A model generated the notes under the pieces. That model did not search any database and was not told where the DNA came from. It saw nothing but the letters and a program-made list of their open reading frames with translations. The position numbers and the translations under genes were made by a program. A stretch of 64,000 nt of DNA from DATKQJ01 sp035534295 (GTDB lineage Bacteria > Chloroflexota > Dormibacteria > Dormibacterales > Dormibacteraceae): positions 1 to 64,000 of the forward strand of contig DATLSE010000024.1 of assembly GCA_035534295.1 (NCBI GenBank). The letters are read 5' to 3'. This document shows, in pieces, positions 42,368 through 54,514 of this stretch (position 1 is the stretch's first letter; every line of letters starts with the position of its first letter).

Positions 42368-43045
42368 TCAGGGCGGAGCCAGATCGCGCGCCCGGACCGT
42401 GACCTCCAGACCCTCCAGGTCGGCCAGGCGGCGGGCCATCTCCTCGGCCAGGGCGACGGAACGGTGGCGACCGCCGGTGCATCCGAAGGCGACGCAGAGC
42501 GGCCCTCTGGCGTAGAGCGGGAGCACCGCCCGCAGGAGCGCCTCGAGCCCTTGGAGCAGAGTCTGGGCGGCCGGCTGCTCGAGTACATAGGCGCTGACCC
42601 GGGGGTCGAAGCCATCCAGATCGCGAAGTTCGCTGACCCAGTAGGGATTGTCCAGGAAGCGCACGTCCAGGACCCAGTTGGCGGCGGCGGGCAGACCGGC
42701 CCGGTAGGCGAAGGCGAGTAATTCGAGCTCGCCGGAGCGCCGGCCGGAGAGCGAGCCGGCCAGGGCCCCGAGGGCCTCGGGGCCGATCCGGTGGTGGGCG
42801 CGCTCAAAACTCCCCTGGGGTTCCCCGTCCGCGGCACCGACGTGGATCAGGGTGTACTGAAGTCCAGCGGCGTCGGCGCGCGCCAAGAGCTCGGCCGTGG
42901 GCTGAGTCAAAAGCAGGGCCAGATCCCGCTCCGGTCGGGCCGGCTCGCCGGCCCCGATCTCGAACCCGGCCTGGGCCAGGTCGGCCTCGGCTCGGACCCG
43001 GTCCGGGGCCGAGACCAGGAGCAGACGAGGTGGGGCCGGTTTCAT
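42368..43045 (-). CDS. RapZ-like protein lacking the P-loop domain motifs
   Basis: A 225-residue protein whose second half is a clear RapZ/YvcJ C-terminal domain: LDVRFLDNPYW (126-136) and FGCTGGRHRSV (187-197). The first half has no GxSGxGKS and is shorter than the usual kinase-like domain; it reads LLLVSAPDRVRAEA where the P-loop should be. RapZ controls amino-sugar metabolism through RNA binding by this C-terminal half, and the homologue in Bacillus lies in the yvcJ-yvcK-whiA set. Its ATG overlaps the uvrC stop by one base (TAATG), the classic neighbour. Confidence 0.85.
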   Translation of the reverse strand: MKPAPPRLLLVSAPDRVRAEADLAQAGFEIGAGEPARPERDLALLLTQPTAELLARADAAGLQYTLIHVGAADGEPQGSFERAHHRIGPEALGALAGSLSGRRSGELELLAFAYRAGLPAAANWVLDVRFLDNPYWVSELRDLDGFDPRVSAYVLEQPAAQTLLQGLEALLRAVLPLYARGPLCVAFGCTGGRHRSVALAEEMARRLADLEGLEVTVRARDLAPP

Positions 43046-44892
43046 TAGAGCAATTCCTTAAGGCGCGCCGCCACGCGGGCGGGAATTCCGCTGGCGGCAA
43101 GCTCGCCCGGGCTGGCCGCGCGGATGGCATCGAGGCTCCCGAAGCGGCGCAGGAGCGCCCGCTTGCGCGCCGGACCGATGCCCTCGACCGAGTCTAGGGG
43201 CGAGGAGAGAGCGCGTCGCGTGCGGACCCGCCGATGGTGGGTGATGGCGAAGCGATGGGCCTCGTCGCGGATGCGCTGGAGCAGGAACAGGCCGGGAGAG
43301 TCGTGCTCCTGCACGATCGGGGCTGGGCGGCCGGGAGCGAACACCTCCTCGCGCTCCTTGGCCAGGCCGAAGACGGGCACGTCGGCGAAGCCCGCCGCCT
43401 CCAGGACCGCCACCGCCACGCCCAGCTGACCCTTGCCGCCGTCGACGATGACCAGGTCCGGCCGGCTGGCGAAGCTGCGATCCAATGCCTCGCCCGCGGC
43501 AGAGCGGCGCAGGGCCGACTCCAGCCGATCAAAGCGCCGCTGCAGCATCTCCCGCATCATGGCGAAATCATTGGGGCCCTCGGCCAGCCGAATCTTGAAG
43601 CTGCGGTAGTTCTCGGGCGAGGGCCGGCCCTCCTCGAACACCACCATCGAGCCCACCGCCGACTCCCCCTGCAGGTTGGAGATGTCGAAGCATTCGATCC
43701 GCCGGGGGGGCGACTCCAGCTCCAGCGCCTGGGCCAGCGACTCAAGCATCGGTCCGGTGCGATCGTGGTCGTAGGCGGCCCGGATCCGGTCCTGCTCCAG
43801 CGCCTCCTGGGCGGTCTCCGTGAGCTGGTCCAAAAGCGCCTTGAGCCGCCCCCGCCGGGGCACGTGCAGGCTTGCCGGCGCGCCCCGGCGATGGCTCAGG
43901 AAGGCCGTCACCTCCTCCCCCTGGGGCAGGACGGCGGGGAGCACGATCGAGCGCGGCACGTGGGTCGCGCTGGCGTAATACTGGAGCAGGAAGGCTCTGA
44001 GCACGTCCTCGTCGGCCAGCTCAGCGGCCCCCTCCAGAGCGTGGCCGTCGTGTCCCACCATCCGGCCCTCGCGCACGTGCGCCACCTCCACGTAGGCCGA
44101 GCGTCCCGAGCGCGACCAGGCCACGAGGTCCTCGTCGCTGCGCGAGTGGACCAACACGCGCTGCCGATCTGCGATCTTCTCGATCGCGCCCAGCTGGTCG
44201 CGGCGGCGGGCGGCGGTCTCAAAGTCGAGGCGTTCGGCGGCGGCGTCCATCTCCGCTCGCAGTCCCTGCGCCAGCTCCCCCGAGCGGCCCTCCATGAAGA
44301 GCGCCACCTGCTCGATCCGAGCCCGGTAGTCGGCCGCCGTGATGCGCAGCTCGCAGGGACCGGGACAGCGCTGGATGTGGTAGTCCAGGCAGATCCGGCC
44401 CTGGCTGAAGACCTCGTCCGAGCAGGTCCGAAAGGGCAGCAGCTGGCGCAGGCTCTTGACCGTGCTGCGTAGCGCCTGGGCGCTGGTGTAGGGACCGAAG
44501 TAGCGGGCGCCGTCGTCGGCGATGCGGCGCGTGTAATGCACGCGCGGGAACTCCTCGGTCACGGGCAGCTTCAGGTAGAGGTAGTTCTTGTCGTCCTTCA
44601 AGCGCACGTTGTAGCGCGGCCGGTAGTGCTTGATCAGATTGCACTCGAGCACCAGCGCCTCGACCTCGTTGGCGGCCTTGACGAATTCGAAGTCGGCGAT
44701 GCGCCGGGTGAGCTCGGCCAGTCGCGGCGAGGTCTGCGACCCGGGCCCGAAATAGGAGCGGAGTCGATCGCGCAGACGCAGCGCCTTACCCACGTAGATC
44801 ACCTGGCCGCCACCGTCGCGAAACATGTAGATCCCGGGGGAGTCGGGCACCGCCCGCAACCGGCGCCGGATGCCCTCGGGAGTGCTAACCAC
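43045..44892 (-). CDS. uvrC: UvrABC system protein C
   Basis: Dual-incision nuclease of nucleotide excision repair. 615 residues: GIY-YIG domain at the start (PGIYMF ... VIYVGKA), cysteine-rich segment CLDYHIQRCPGPC, UVR motif (about 200-235), an RNase H-like domain with ECFDISNLQGES and VIVDGGKGQL, and tandem helix-hairpin-helix motifs at the end (VEGIGPARKRALLRRFGS). GTG start. Followed by the RapZ-like gene with one-base overlap. Confidence 0.97.
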   Translation of the reverse strand: MVSTPEGIRRRLRAVPDSPGIYMFRDGGGQVIYVGKALRLRDRLRSYFGPGSQTSPRLAELTRRIADFEFVKAANEVEALVLECNLIKHYRPRYNVRLKDDKNYLYLKLPVTEEFPRVHYTRRIADDGARYFGPYTSAQALRSTVKSLRQLLPFRTCSDEVFSQGRICLDYHIQRCPGPCELRITAADYRARIEQVALFMEGRSGELAQGLRAEMDAAAERLDFETAARRRDQLGAIEKIADRQRVLVHSRSDEDLVAWSRSGRSAYVEVAHVREGRMVGHDGHALEGAAELADEDVLRAFLLQYYASATHVPRSIVLPAVLPQGEEVTAFLSHRRGAPASLHVPRRGRLKALLDQLTETAQEALEQDRIRAAYDHDRTGPMLESLAQALELESPPRRIECFDISNLQGESAVGSMVVFEEGRPSPENYRSFKIRLAEGPNDFAMMREMLQRRFDRLESALRRSAAGEALDRSFASRPDLVIVDGGKGQLGVAVAVLEAAGFADVPVFGLAKEREEVFAPGRPAPIVQEHDSPGLFLLQRIRDEAHRFAITHHRRVRTRRALSSPLDSVEGIGPARKRALLRRFGSLDAIRAASPGELAASGIPARVAARLKELL

Positions 44893-44940
44893 TGCCGCCG
44901 ATTCTAGGCAGCCGGGCCGAGGCCGCCACCCCGGTCGGGC

Positions 44941-45780
44941 TCAGGGGTAGCGGACCCGGAACATCGACTCGCCCAGGGTGCTTCCCGTGCTCCGCCTCGC
45001 CACCACCAGGTAGGCCAGTGCGGTGGCCCCCACCACCGCCGTGGCAGAGGCCGCGCTGGCCGTGTTCTGCTCCAACCCGAGCAGGACGGCGAACACGACC
45101 AGGACCAGGCTGGTCACGCCCAGGTCGACCATCAAGGCGGCCAGGACGCGCGCCGCCGAGGAACGGTGCAGGGGGCCAGGAGGACGCGTTGCGGGCAGGC
45201 GGCGCACCCCCAGGTAGAGACCGATCAGGATCAAAAGCACCACTCCCAGGCGCAGCACGGTGCCCTCCAGGAGCCCGATGATGTGCTCGGCAGGCACCCC
45301 CACGAACACTCCGAGCAGGGTGTAGAAGAGCACCCAGGGGATCACCGCCAGAAGCAGCGCGGTCGCGAACCGGCGCAGCCTCATGCCCGACGCCCCGGCC
45401 ACCAGGCTGGTGTAAACGCGCAGTCCCGGCACCAGCCGGGTGATCGAGACCAGGCCGACCTCGGAGCCTGTCAGCCTGGCGGCGACCTGATCGAAGGAGC
45501 CCTCGGCGTGGAGCCGGGCCGCGACCCCCCTCAGGCGCTCCCGACCGATCAGGCGCGCCCAGCCGTAGCCGCAGAGCGCACCCACTACCACGGCCAGGGC
45601 GGTGAGGAGGAGCATGGGAGCAAGCTGGACCCGGCCCGAGGTGACAAGGAGGCCCGAGCCGATCAGCACCACCTCGCCCTGGGCCAGCGGGATCGGCACC
45701 CCGGCCTCCTCGGCGAAGAGCAGCACGCAGATGGCGAGGATGGCCGGCAGGGCAGTGGTGGACACGCCACGATGATGCAT
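44941..45780 (-). CDS. DedA family membrane protein fused to an RDD domain
   Basis: The first about 190 residues are DedA/SNARE-associated: FAEEAGVPIPLAQGEVV, GYGWARLIGRE and the signature RLVPGLRVYTSLVAGASGM in the membrane core. DedA proteins are lipid scramblase-type transporters. After a short linker a second module begins ARVLAALMVDLGV and ends GSTLGESMFRVRY, the pattern of an RDD domain with two helices. I see this as one open frame of 279 residues from ATG 45780; a GTG at 45765 is also possible. Follows the M32 peptidase gene on the same strand. Confidence 0.82.
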   Translation of the reverse strand: MHHRGVSTTALPAILAICVLLFAEEAGVPIPLAQGEVVLIGSGLLVTSGRVQLAPMLLLTALAVVVGALCGYGWARLIGRERLRGVAARLHAEGSFDQVAARLTGSEVGLVSITRLVPGLRVYTSLVAGASGMRLRRFATALLLAVIPWVLFYTLLGVFVGVPAEHIIGLLEGTVLRLGVVLLILIGLYLGVRRLPATRPPGPLHRSSAARVLAALMVDLGVTSLVLVVFAVLLGLEQNTASAASATAVVGATALAYLVVARRSTGSTLGESMFRVRYP

Positions 45781-45808
45781 GGACGGCGCCCATCGCTGCG
45801 CGAGGCGA

Positions 45809-47313
45809 CTACCAGCTGAGGTCGTACAGCTCCCCAAATTTGGCTCGCGCGTAGCGGATCCAGGACTCTGTCCCGATCCCCGCGCCGGTCGCCCGCAGGG
45901 TCAGCTCGTCGGGCGTGAACATTCTTCCGTGCTGGTGCACGGCAGCGCGCAGCCAGGCCAGCAGAGGTGAGAAGTCGCCCGCCTCCAGGAGCGCGTCCAC
46001 GTCGCCCAGATCCAGCCGCGCTCGATCCATCAGCTGGGCGCTGATGAGATTGCCAAGGGTGTATCCGACGAAGGTTCCAAGCGGGGCGCTAACCCAGTGG
46101 ATGTCCTGCAGGGGACCGGAGACCAGATCGGGCGGCGGCAGGCCGAGATAGCGCGCCAGGAGCTCGTTCCAGGCCTCGGGCACCTCCGCCGCGCCGAGCC
46201 GCCCCTCGACCAGGTCGCGCTCGATCTCGAATCGCAAGAGCACGTGCAGGTTGTAGGTCACCTCGTCCGCGTCGACCCGGATGTAGGAGGGTCGCACCCG
46301 GTTATTGGCGCGGTAGAACGACTCCGCGTCCTGATCGGCGAGCTGGGCGGGGAAGGCGTCGCGCAGAAGCGGGAAGAAGTGACGCCAGAAGGGGCGGCTA
46401 CGCCCAACCAGGTTCTCCCAGAACCTGGATTGGGATTCGTGCACGCCGCTCGAGGCCCCCCCCCAGAGCGGCGTCCGATCCAGATCGCGAGGCACCCCCT
46501 GGTCGTACATGGCGTGGCCGCTCTCGTGGATGCAGCTGAACAGGCAGGAGTCGCGGACGTTGCGCTTGACTCGGGTCGTAATGCGCACGTCGCCGGGCCC
46601 GAAGGCGACGCTGAAGGGATGCTGGGAGATGTCGAGCCGGCCGCGGTGGAAGTCATAGCCGAGCTCTTTGATCACCGCCAGGGAGACCTGGATCTGGCGG
46701 GCGGGGTCGTAGTTCCGGTCGAGGACGCCGTCCTGAATTCGATCCGAGCGCTCCTGGATCGCCGCCAGCATTGGTACCACCGCCTGCTTCAACTGCTCGA
46801 ACAGCTCCTCCACCCGGCGCGTGCTGAGCCCCGGCTCGCCACGCTCGATGAGGGCGTCGTAGCGGCTGACCTCAAATCCGTGGCAGTCGGCGACGGCCTG
46901 GGAGAGCTCCACGTTGCGCTCCAGGCGAGGCTGGAAAATCGACCAGTCTTTTTGCTCGCGCGCGGCCAGCCAATCCGGCCGCGCCTCCGCTCCGGCCCGG
47001 GCCAGGTCTTCGACCAGGGCGGCGGGGAGCCGCAGCGCCTGCTCGTGATCGCGTCGCGTCACCCGCAGGAGGCTGGCCTCAAAGGAGTCCTGCGGGGCGC
47101 CGTCGAGCTCGCGCTCGGCGCTCTCGAGCAGACCCGCCAGGCGCTCGGAGGTGAACATCTGATGGGTGAATCCGCCCAGCGTGGCGAGCTGGTTGGCTCT
47201 GTCCTCGACCCCGCCCGGAGGCAGGTAGGTCTCCTGATCCCAGTCCAACAGGGCTGAGGCGCGCTCCAGATCCGCGATCCGAGCCAGCTGCGCCCGCAGT
47301 TCCTCGAACGCGC

Positions 47314-47317
<4 letters not shown>
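45809..47317 (-). CDS. Carboxypeptidase M32 (Taq-type metallocarboxypeptidase)
   Basis: Zinc peptidase that removes C-terminal residues. The zinc motif HESGH sits in SCIHESGHAMYDQG, with FxENxVGRSRPF-like residues and the DWDQETYLPPGG opening. The first ordinary start is a TTG (47248) that would cut into that conserved opening. The frame continues upstream to a CTG at 47317, which has GGAGGT six bases before it and overlaps the uvrA stop by four bases (CTGA). That gives 502 residues, the usual M32 length. It lies between uvrA and the DedA-RDD gene. Confidence 0.9.
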
Positions 47318-50160
<2,843 letters not shown>

Positions 50161-50164
50161 CCCC

Positions 50165-52231
50165 CTAGCGTCCCCGGCGCCGCGGAGATGCCGGTCGGGG
50201 TCGGGGCGCGGCGGCGGTGACCAGAGCCACATCGGCGTCGTCCTCGCCCGCATCCCCGCCCAGAAAGCGGCGGCGCAGAGAGGCGATGCGGTCCCTGATC
50301 CGGCCCGCCTCCTCGAACTGCAGACCCTTGGCCAGCCGGTACATCTCGCGTTCCAGGTCGCGGAGCATGGCCTCGACGTCGGGGCGTGGCAGGCCGGAGC
50401 CGGCCATGAGCTCGACCGCGTCGGCCTTCACCTCCTGCTCGTGAGCCTCCAGTTGGTAGACCGCCTTGTGCACGGTCTCGGGGGTGATGCCGTGTTCAAG
50501 GTTGTGAGCGAGCTGGCGAGCGCGCCGGCGATCGGTCTCCTCGATCGCCTGGCGCATGGAGTCGGTGACCCGATCGGCGTACATGATCACGTGACCCTCG
50601 ACGTTGCGCGCGGCGCGCCCGATGATCTGGATGAAGCTGCGATAGGCGCGCAGGTAGCCCTCCTTGTCGGCATCCAGGATGGCGATGAACGCGACCTCGG
50701 GTAGGTCCAGGCCCTCGCGCAGAAGGTTGATGCCGACCAGCACGTCGTACTCGCCCAGGCGCAGGTCGCGCAGGACCTCGATCCGCTCCATGGCGTCCAG
50801 ATCGGAGTGGATGTAGCGAACCCGGATGCCCACCTCACGCAGGTAGTCGGTCAGGTCCTCGGCGAAGCGCTTGGTCAGGGTCGTAACCAGGGAGCGGTGG
50901 CCGGCCTGCGCTCGCTGGCGCAGCTCACCCACCAGATCGTCGATCTGACCCGCCGTGCCCCGCACCTCCAGGCTCGGATCCACCAGCCCCGTCGGTCGCA
51001 CCACCATCTCCGCCACCTGCTCTGCGTGGGCCAGCTCATAGGGGCCCGGAGTGGCGCTGACGTAGAGCACCTGGTGCACCCGCTCCTCCCATTCGGCAAA
51101 GCTGAGCGGGCGGTTGTCGAAGGCGCTGGGCAGGCGAAACCCGTACTCGACCAGCGCCGCCTTGCGCGAACGGTCGCCCCCCAGCATGGCTCCGACCTGG
51201 GGTACGGCCACGTGCGATTCGTCGACGAAGATCAGAGCATCCTCGGGCAGGTAGTCGAGGAGGGTGAAGGGCGCCTCGCCCGGCGAACGCCGGGTCAGGT
51301 GACGTGAATAGTTCTCCACCCCCGCGCAGGTGCCCGCCTCCCGCAGCATCTCGAGGTCGAATCCGGTCCGCTGGCGCAACCGCTGAGCCTCCAGCAGCTT
51401 GCCCTGCTCTTGGAACCAGGCGCAGCGCTCCTCGAGCTCGGCCTCGGCGTCCGCCAGGGCCAAAAGCAGCTTCTCCTTGGGCGTCACGTAGTGGCTGGCG
51501 GGGAAGATTCGGAGCTGATCACGATCGGACAGGATCTCGCCTGTAACCGCGTCCAGCTCGCGGATGCGCTCGATCTCGTCGCCCATGAACTCGATCCGGT
51601 AGACCCGCTCCTCGCTCGCCGGCACCAGGTCGACGACGTCGCCGCGGACCCGGAACCGGAGCCGGGCGAGGTCGTAGTCGTTGCGCTCATAGAGCATCTC
51701 GGTCAACTTGCGCAGCAGTAGCTCACGCCGGATCGCCATCCCGGGCCGGATCTCGAACGACTCGCCCAGGTAATCCTCGACCGACCCGATGCCGTAGATG
51801 CAGCTGACGCTGGCCACCACGATCACGTCCCGCCGGGTGACCAGGGCACTGGTGGCGGAGTGGCGGAGGCGGTCGATCTCCTGGTTGCGGTTGGAGTCCT
51901 TCTCGATGTAGGTGTCGCTGCGCGCGATGTACGCCTCGGGCTGGTAGTAGTCGTAGTAGCTGACGAAGTATTCGACCGCGTTCTGGGGGAACAGGCGCCG
52001 GAACTCGGCGCAGAGCTGCGCGGCCAGAGTCTTGTTCGGGCTCAAGACCAGCACCGGGCGTCCCAGGCGCTCGATCGCCCAGGCCATGACGTTGGTCTTG
52101 CCGCTCCCGGTGACGCCGAACAGTAGCTGGTGCCGCAGGCCACGGTTGAAACCCTGGACCACGGTCTCGATGGCCTGGGGCTGGTCGGCCGCGGGCTTGA
52201 AGGGCGCGTCGAGTTGGAAGGTGGCGGCCAT
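50165..52231 (-). CDS. uvrB: UvrABC system protein B
   Basis: DNA helicase-like protein that verifies damage and recruits UvrC. 688 residues: Walker A GVTGSGKT, the beta-hairpin YYDYYQPEAYIARSD, DESHV, helicase motif VI GRAARN, and a C-terminal UVR motif (LAKGLQFEEAGRIRDRI) that pairs with UvrC. ATG start. Promoter region has TAAAAT (52243-52248) and an SOS-type box, so it is likely LexA-controlled together with uvrA. Confidence 0.97.
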   Translation of the reverse strand: MAATFQLDAPFKPAADQPQAIETVVQGFNRGLRHQLLFGVTGSGKTNVMAWAIERLGRPVLVLSPNKTLAAQLCAEFRRLFPQNAVEYFVSYYDYYQPEAYIARSDTYIEKDSNRNQEIDRLRHSATSALVTRRDVIVVASVSCIYGIGSVEDYLGESFEIRPGMAIRRELLLRKLTEMLYERNDYDLARLRFRVRGDVVDLVPASEERVYRIEFMGDEIERIRELDAVTGEILSDRDQLRIFPASHYVTPKEKLLLALADAEAELEERCAWFQEQGKLLEAQRLRQRTGFDLEMLREAGTCAGVENYSRHLTRRSPGEAPFTLLDYLPEDALIFVDESHVAVPQVGAMLGGDRSRKAALVEYGFRLPSAFDNRPLSFAEWEERVHQVLYVSATPGPYELAHAEQVAEMVVRPTGLVDPSLEVRGTAGQIDDLVGELRQRAQAGHRSLVTTLTKRFAEDLTDYLREVGIRVRYIHSDLDAMERIEVLRDLRLGEYDVLVGINLLREGLDLPEVAFIAILDADKEGYLRAYRSFIQIIGRAARNVEGHVIMYADRVTDSMRQAIEETDRRRARQLAHNLEHGITPETVHKAVYQLEAHEQEVKADAVELMAGSGLPRPDVEAMLRDLEREMYRLAKGLQFEEAGRIRDRIASLRRRFLGGDAGEDDADVALVTAAAPRPRPASPRRRGR

Positions 52232-52242
52232 GGCTGAATTCG

Positions 52243-52248
52243 ATTTTA
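52243..52248 (-). promoter_or_regulatory. -10 box of uvrBA
   Basis: TAAAAT on the minus strand, 11 bases before the uvrB ATG. It matches five of six consensus bases and would give a very short leader. No clear -35 is seen at the expected distance. Confidence 0.5.
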
Positions 52249-52251
52249 AGC

Positions 52252-52265
52252 CGAACGCCCGTTCG
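52252..52265. promoter_or_regulatory. SOS (LexA) box before uvrB
   Basis: CGAAC-GCCC-GTTCG is a perfect match to the Gram-positive LexA/DinR operator CGAAC-N4-GTTCG. It lies three bases upstream of the uvrB -10, inside the promoter spacer, where bound LexA would block transcription. It is palindromic, so strand is not meaningful. LexA itself is not in the window. Confidence 0.75.
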
Positions 52266-52275
52266 ACCCGGCGGG

Positions 52276-53487
52276 TTAATCCAGGCTCAGCAGCAGCGCC
52301 GTCACCGCCTCGCCTCGAAGCAGCCCGCGCTCTCCCGGAGGGATGCGGACCAAGCCCTGGGCCCCGACCATGGAGAGCAGTCGAGAGGAGGCCTGGCGCC
52401 CCGTGCTGTGCGCCACCAGGACGCCGTCCTGGGCCTGCAGGCGCACGCGCTGGAAGTCGGTCCGATCCCCGCTCGCCTGGGCGTCGTAGCCCAATTGCAC
52501 GGGCAGCTCGAGGCGCTGCAGCCGCGAGTGGCCCTGCATGCGGCGCAGCGCCGGGCGGACGAAGACCTCGAAGGTGACAAGTGAGCTGACCGGGAAGCCG
52601 GGGAGCCCGAAGGCGACTTTGTCGGAGCCCAGGGTGGCGAAGGTGAAGGGCTTGCCCGGGCGCACCTTGACCCGGCCCACGTGGATCTGGCCGAGCTCGG
52701 CCAGGAGCGGCTTGACCAGGTCATGGCTGCCGACCGAGACCCCCCCCGAGGTCACCAGCACGTCGTGCTCCAGGAGCGCGCCCTCGACTAGGGCGCGCAG
52801 TGCGCCGGGCTCGTCGGGCGCGATCCCGAGCATCGTCACCTCTGCTCCCGTCTCCTCCAGCGCCGCCCCCAGGGCCCAGCGGTTGGAGTCCACGATCTGG
52901 CCCGGTCCGGGCTCGCATCCGAGCTCCAAGAGCTCGTCCCCGGTCGACATCAGGGCCACCCGGGGTCGGCGGTGAACTGGGAGCGAGCGCCGCCCCAGGG
53001 CGGCGACGAGAGCGATCTCAGCTGGGCCCAGCTGGGTACCCTGGGCCAGCACCAGCTCGCCCACCTCCACGTCTGCGCCGGCCGGGTTGATGTTGGCCCC
53101 GGCCCGGGTCGAGGCGAAGCGAATGCCGTCCCCTTCCGATGTCACGTCCTCGACCATGACCACGGCGTCCGCTCCCGCCGGGACGACGCCCCCGGTCAGG
53201 ATGGTCACCGCCTGGCCCGGGCCGAGATCCTGGGCGTAGGGACGACCGGCCGCAGATTCCCCAGTCACGCGGAGCCATCCTCCCGAGTCGGCCGTGCGAT
53301 GAGCGTAACCGTCGACCGCGCTCAGAGGCAGCCCGGGAAGGCGCACGGTCGAGTGCAGGTCGGCGGCCAGCACGCGTCCGCGCAGCTGAGCCACCTGGAC
53401 CTCCTCTGGGCCCAGCACAAAGATTCGCTCGAGCACCGTCGCCGCCGCCGTGGCGGCGTCGAGCATGGGATAGCTCGAGGGCCGCAT
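52276..53487 (-). CDS. moeA: Molybdopterin molybdenumtransferase MoeA
   Basis: Inserts molybdate into adenylated molybdopterin. 403 residues from ATG 53487: domain with SAVDGYAHRT (active aspartate), MSTGDELLELG, the MoCF loop SGGVSVGSHD, GLPGFPVSS and a C-terminal beta barrel. The start overlaps the cutA stop by one base; a TTG three bases earlier is also possible. No other molybdenum cofactor gene is nearby except the MoaD-like protein 42 kb away. Confidence 0.95.
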   Translation of the reverse strand: MRPSSYPMLDAATAAATVLERIFVLGPEEVQVAQLRGRVLAADLHSTVRLPGLPLSAVDGYAHRTADSGGWLRVTGESAAGRPYAQDLGPGQAVTILTGGVVPAGADAVVMVEDVTSEGDGIRFASTRAGANINPAGADVEVGELVLAQGTQLGPAEIALVAALGRRSLPVHRRPRVALMSTGDELLELGCEPGPGQIVDSNRWALGAALEETGAEVTMLGIAPDEPGALRALVEGALLEHDVLVTSGGVSVGSHDLVKPLLAELGQIHVGRVKVRPGKPFTFATLGSDKVAFGLPGFPVSSLVTFEVFVRPALRRMQGHSRLQRLELPVQLGYDAQASGDRTDFQRVRLQAQDGVLVAHSTGRQASSRLLSMVGAQGLVRIPPGERGLLRGEAVTALLLSLD

Positions 53488-53870
53488 CAACCGCCCGGCT
53501 CGGGGTCCGAGGGGGAGCCGGCGCTGGATGCCCGCTCTCCCCGAGTCGAGTCCACGGCCTGGGCCAGATAGGCCAGGTAGGCCGGTGAGACTGCGCTCAC
53601 CGGGATCTCGATCAGGTCCGCCGGCTCCCCGCCGTGGAGCTCAAGGATCCGGGCCTGGGCCGCCGCCGAGAGCTCGCCGGTGGTCCTGAGTAGGAGCAGA
53701 GACTCGTGCTCGCGCTGCAGACGGCCCTGGCTCCAGCTGAAGGAGTGGATCCCCGGCACGACCGAACCCGCCCCGGCCAGACGCTCTTCGACCAGCTGTT
53801 CCCCCAGACGCTCGGCGTCGTCGCGCCCGGGAAGCGAGACCATGAGCAGCACCACCGCGGCGTCGGTCAC
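53487..53870 (-). CDS. CutA1-like divalent ion tolerance family protein
   Basis: A 127-residue protein with the CutA ferredoxin-like trimer fold: MVSLPGRDDAERLGEQLVEE, GIHSFSWSQG (usual PGIxSxYxWxG) and ESLLLLRT. Its tail is a short Ser/Pro-rich extension. CutA is linked to copper tolerance in E. coli, but its biochemical job is unsettled. The frame extends far upstream inside the PAP2 gene; the family start and a GTGA overlap support GTG 53870. Confidence 0.85.
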   Translation of the reverse strand: MTDAAVVLLMVSLPGRDDAERLGEQLVEERLAGAGSVVPGIHSFSWSQGRLQREHESLLLLRTTGELSAAAQARILELHGGEPADLIEIPVSAVSPAYLAYLAQAVDSTRGERASSAGSPSDPEPGG

Positions 53871-54514
53871 GTGACCTCGCGCGGTACGTCCATCCAGGCC
53901 ACGGCCGCAGCCAGCGCGGCGCCACCCAGGAGCAGACCGCCGATCACGTCCGAGGCCCAGTGGGCCTCGACCACCACCCTGTCTACTGCCATCACTCCAA
54001 TCATGACCGCCAGCGCCGGGTAAACGGCACGGCGGAGGCGCCCAGGAGGCGCCAGGCGGTGCACGCAGAAGGCGATCAGGCCGTACACGACCACGGTCCG
54101 CACCTGGTGCCCGCTGGGGAAGCTGTACGGCACCAGGTGGACGAAGAAGAGGCTCAGGCTGGGCCCGTCGGCGTGGCCGGGACTGGGCCCGACCTGGTGC
54201 ACCAGCTGCTTGTAGGCGACCTCCAGGCCAACCGACAGGGGATAGACCGACAGCGCCCACGATTCGGACTTAAAGCCCCGACGGCGAAGCCAGACGAACA
54301 GCCCCAGGGCCAGGGCGGTGGTCACCTCGACCCCACCCAGGAGCGCGATCAGGCGCAGCACCGGCTCCACCCCCGGCGACCACAGGTGCTGGCCCCAGGC
54401 GTCGATGGTGCGGTCCAGGCTGTGGGTCAACCCCGCCGCCGCGACCCCGCTTAAAACCACGAAGCCGGCGCCCAGGGCAGCCATGGCGAGAAGGGCCCGA
54501 TTCAACGCTGGCAC
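53867..54514 (-). CDS. PAP2 family phosphatase
   Basis: A 215-residue membrane phosphatase with about six helices. The three catalytic blocks are K-x-L in KQLVHQVGPSP, SFPSGHQVRT (PSGH) and VDRVVVEAHWASDV (R...H...D). Block one has Gly where RP is usual. Members dephosphorylate lipid phosphates such as undecaprenyl diphosphate or phosphatidate. GTG start overlaps mutM by 13 bases; its end overlaps cutA. Confidence 0.87.
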   Translation of the reverse strand: MPALNRALLAMAALGAGFVVLSGVAAAGLTHSLDRTIDAWGQHLWSPGVEPVLRLIALLGGVEVTTALALGLFVWLRRRGFKSESWALSVYPLSVGLEVAYKQLVHQVGPSPGHADGPSLSLFFVHLVPYSFPSGHQVRTVVVYGLIAFCVHRLAPPGRLRRAVYPALAVMIGVMAVDRVVVEAHWASDVIGGLLLGGAALAAAVAWMDVPREVT

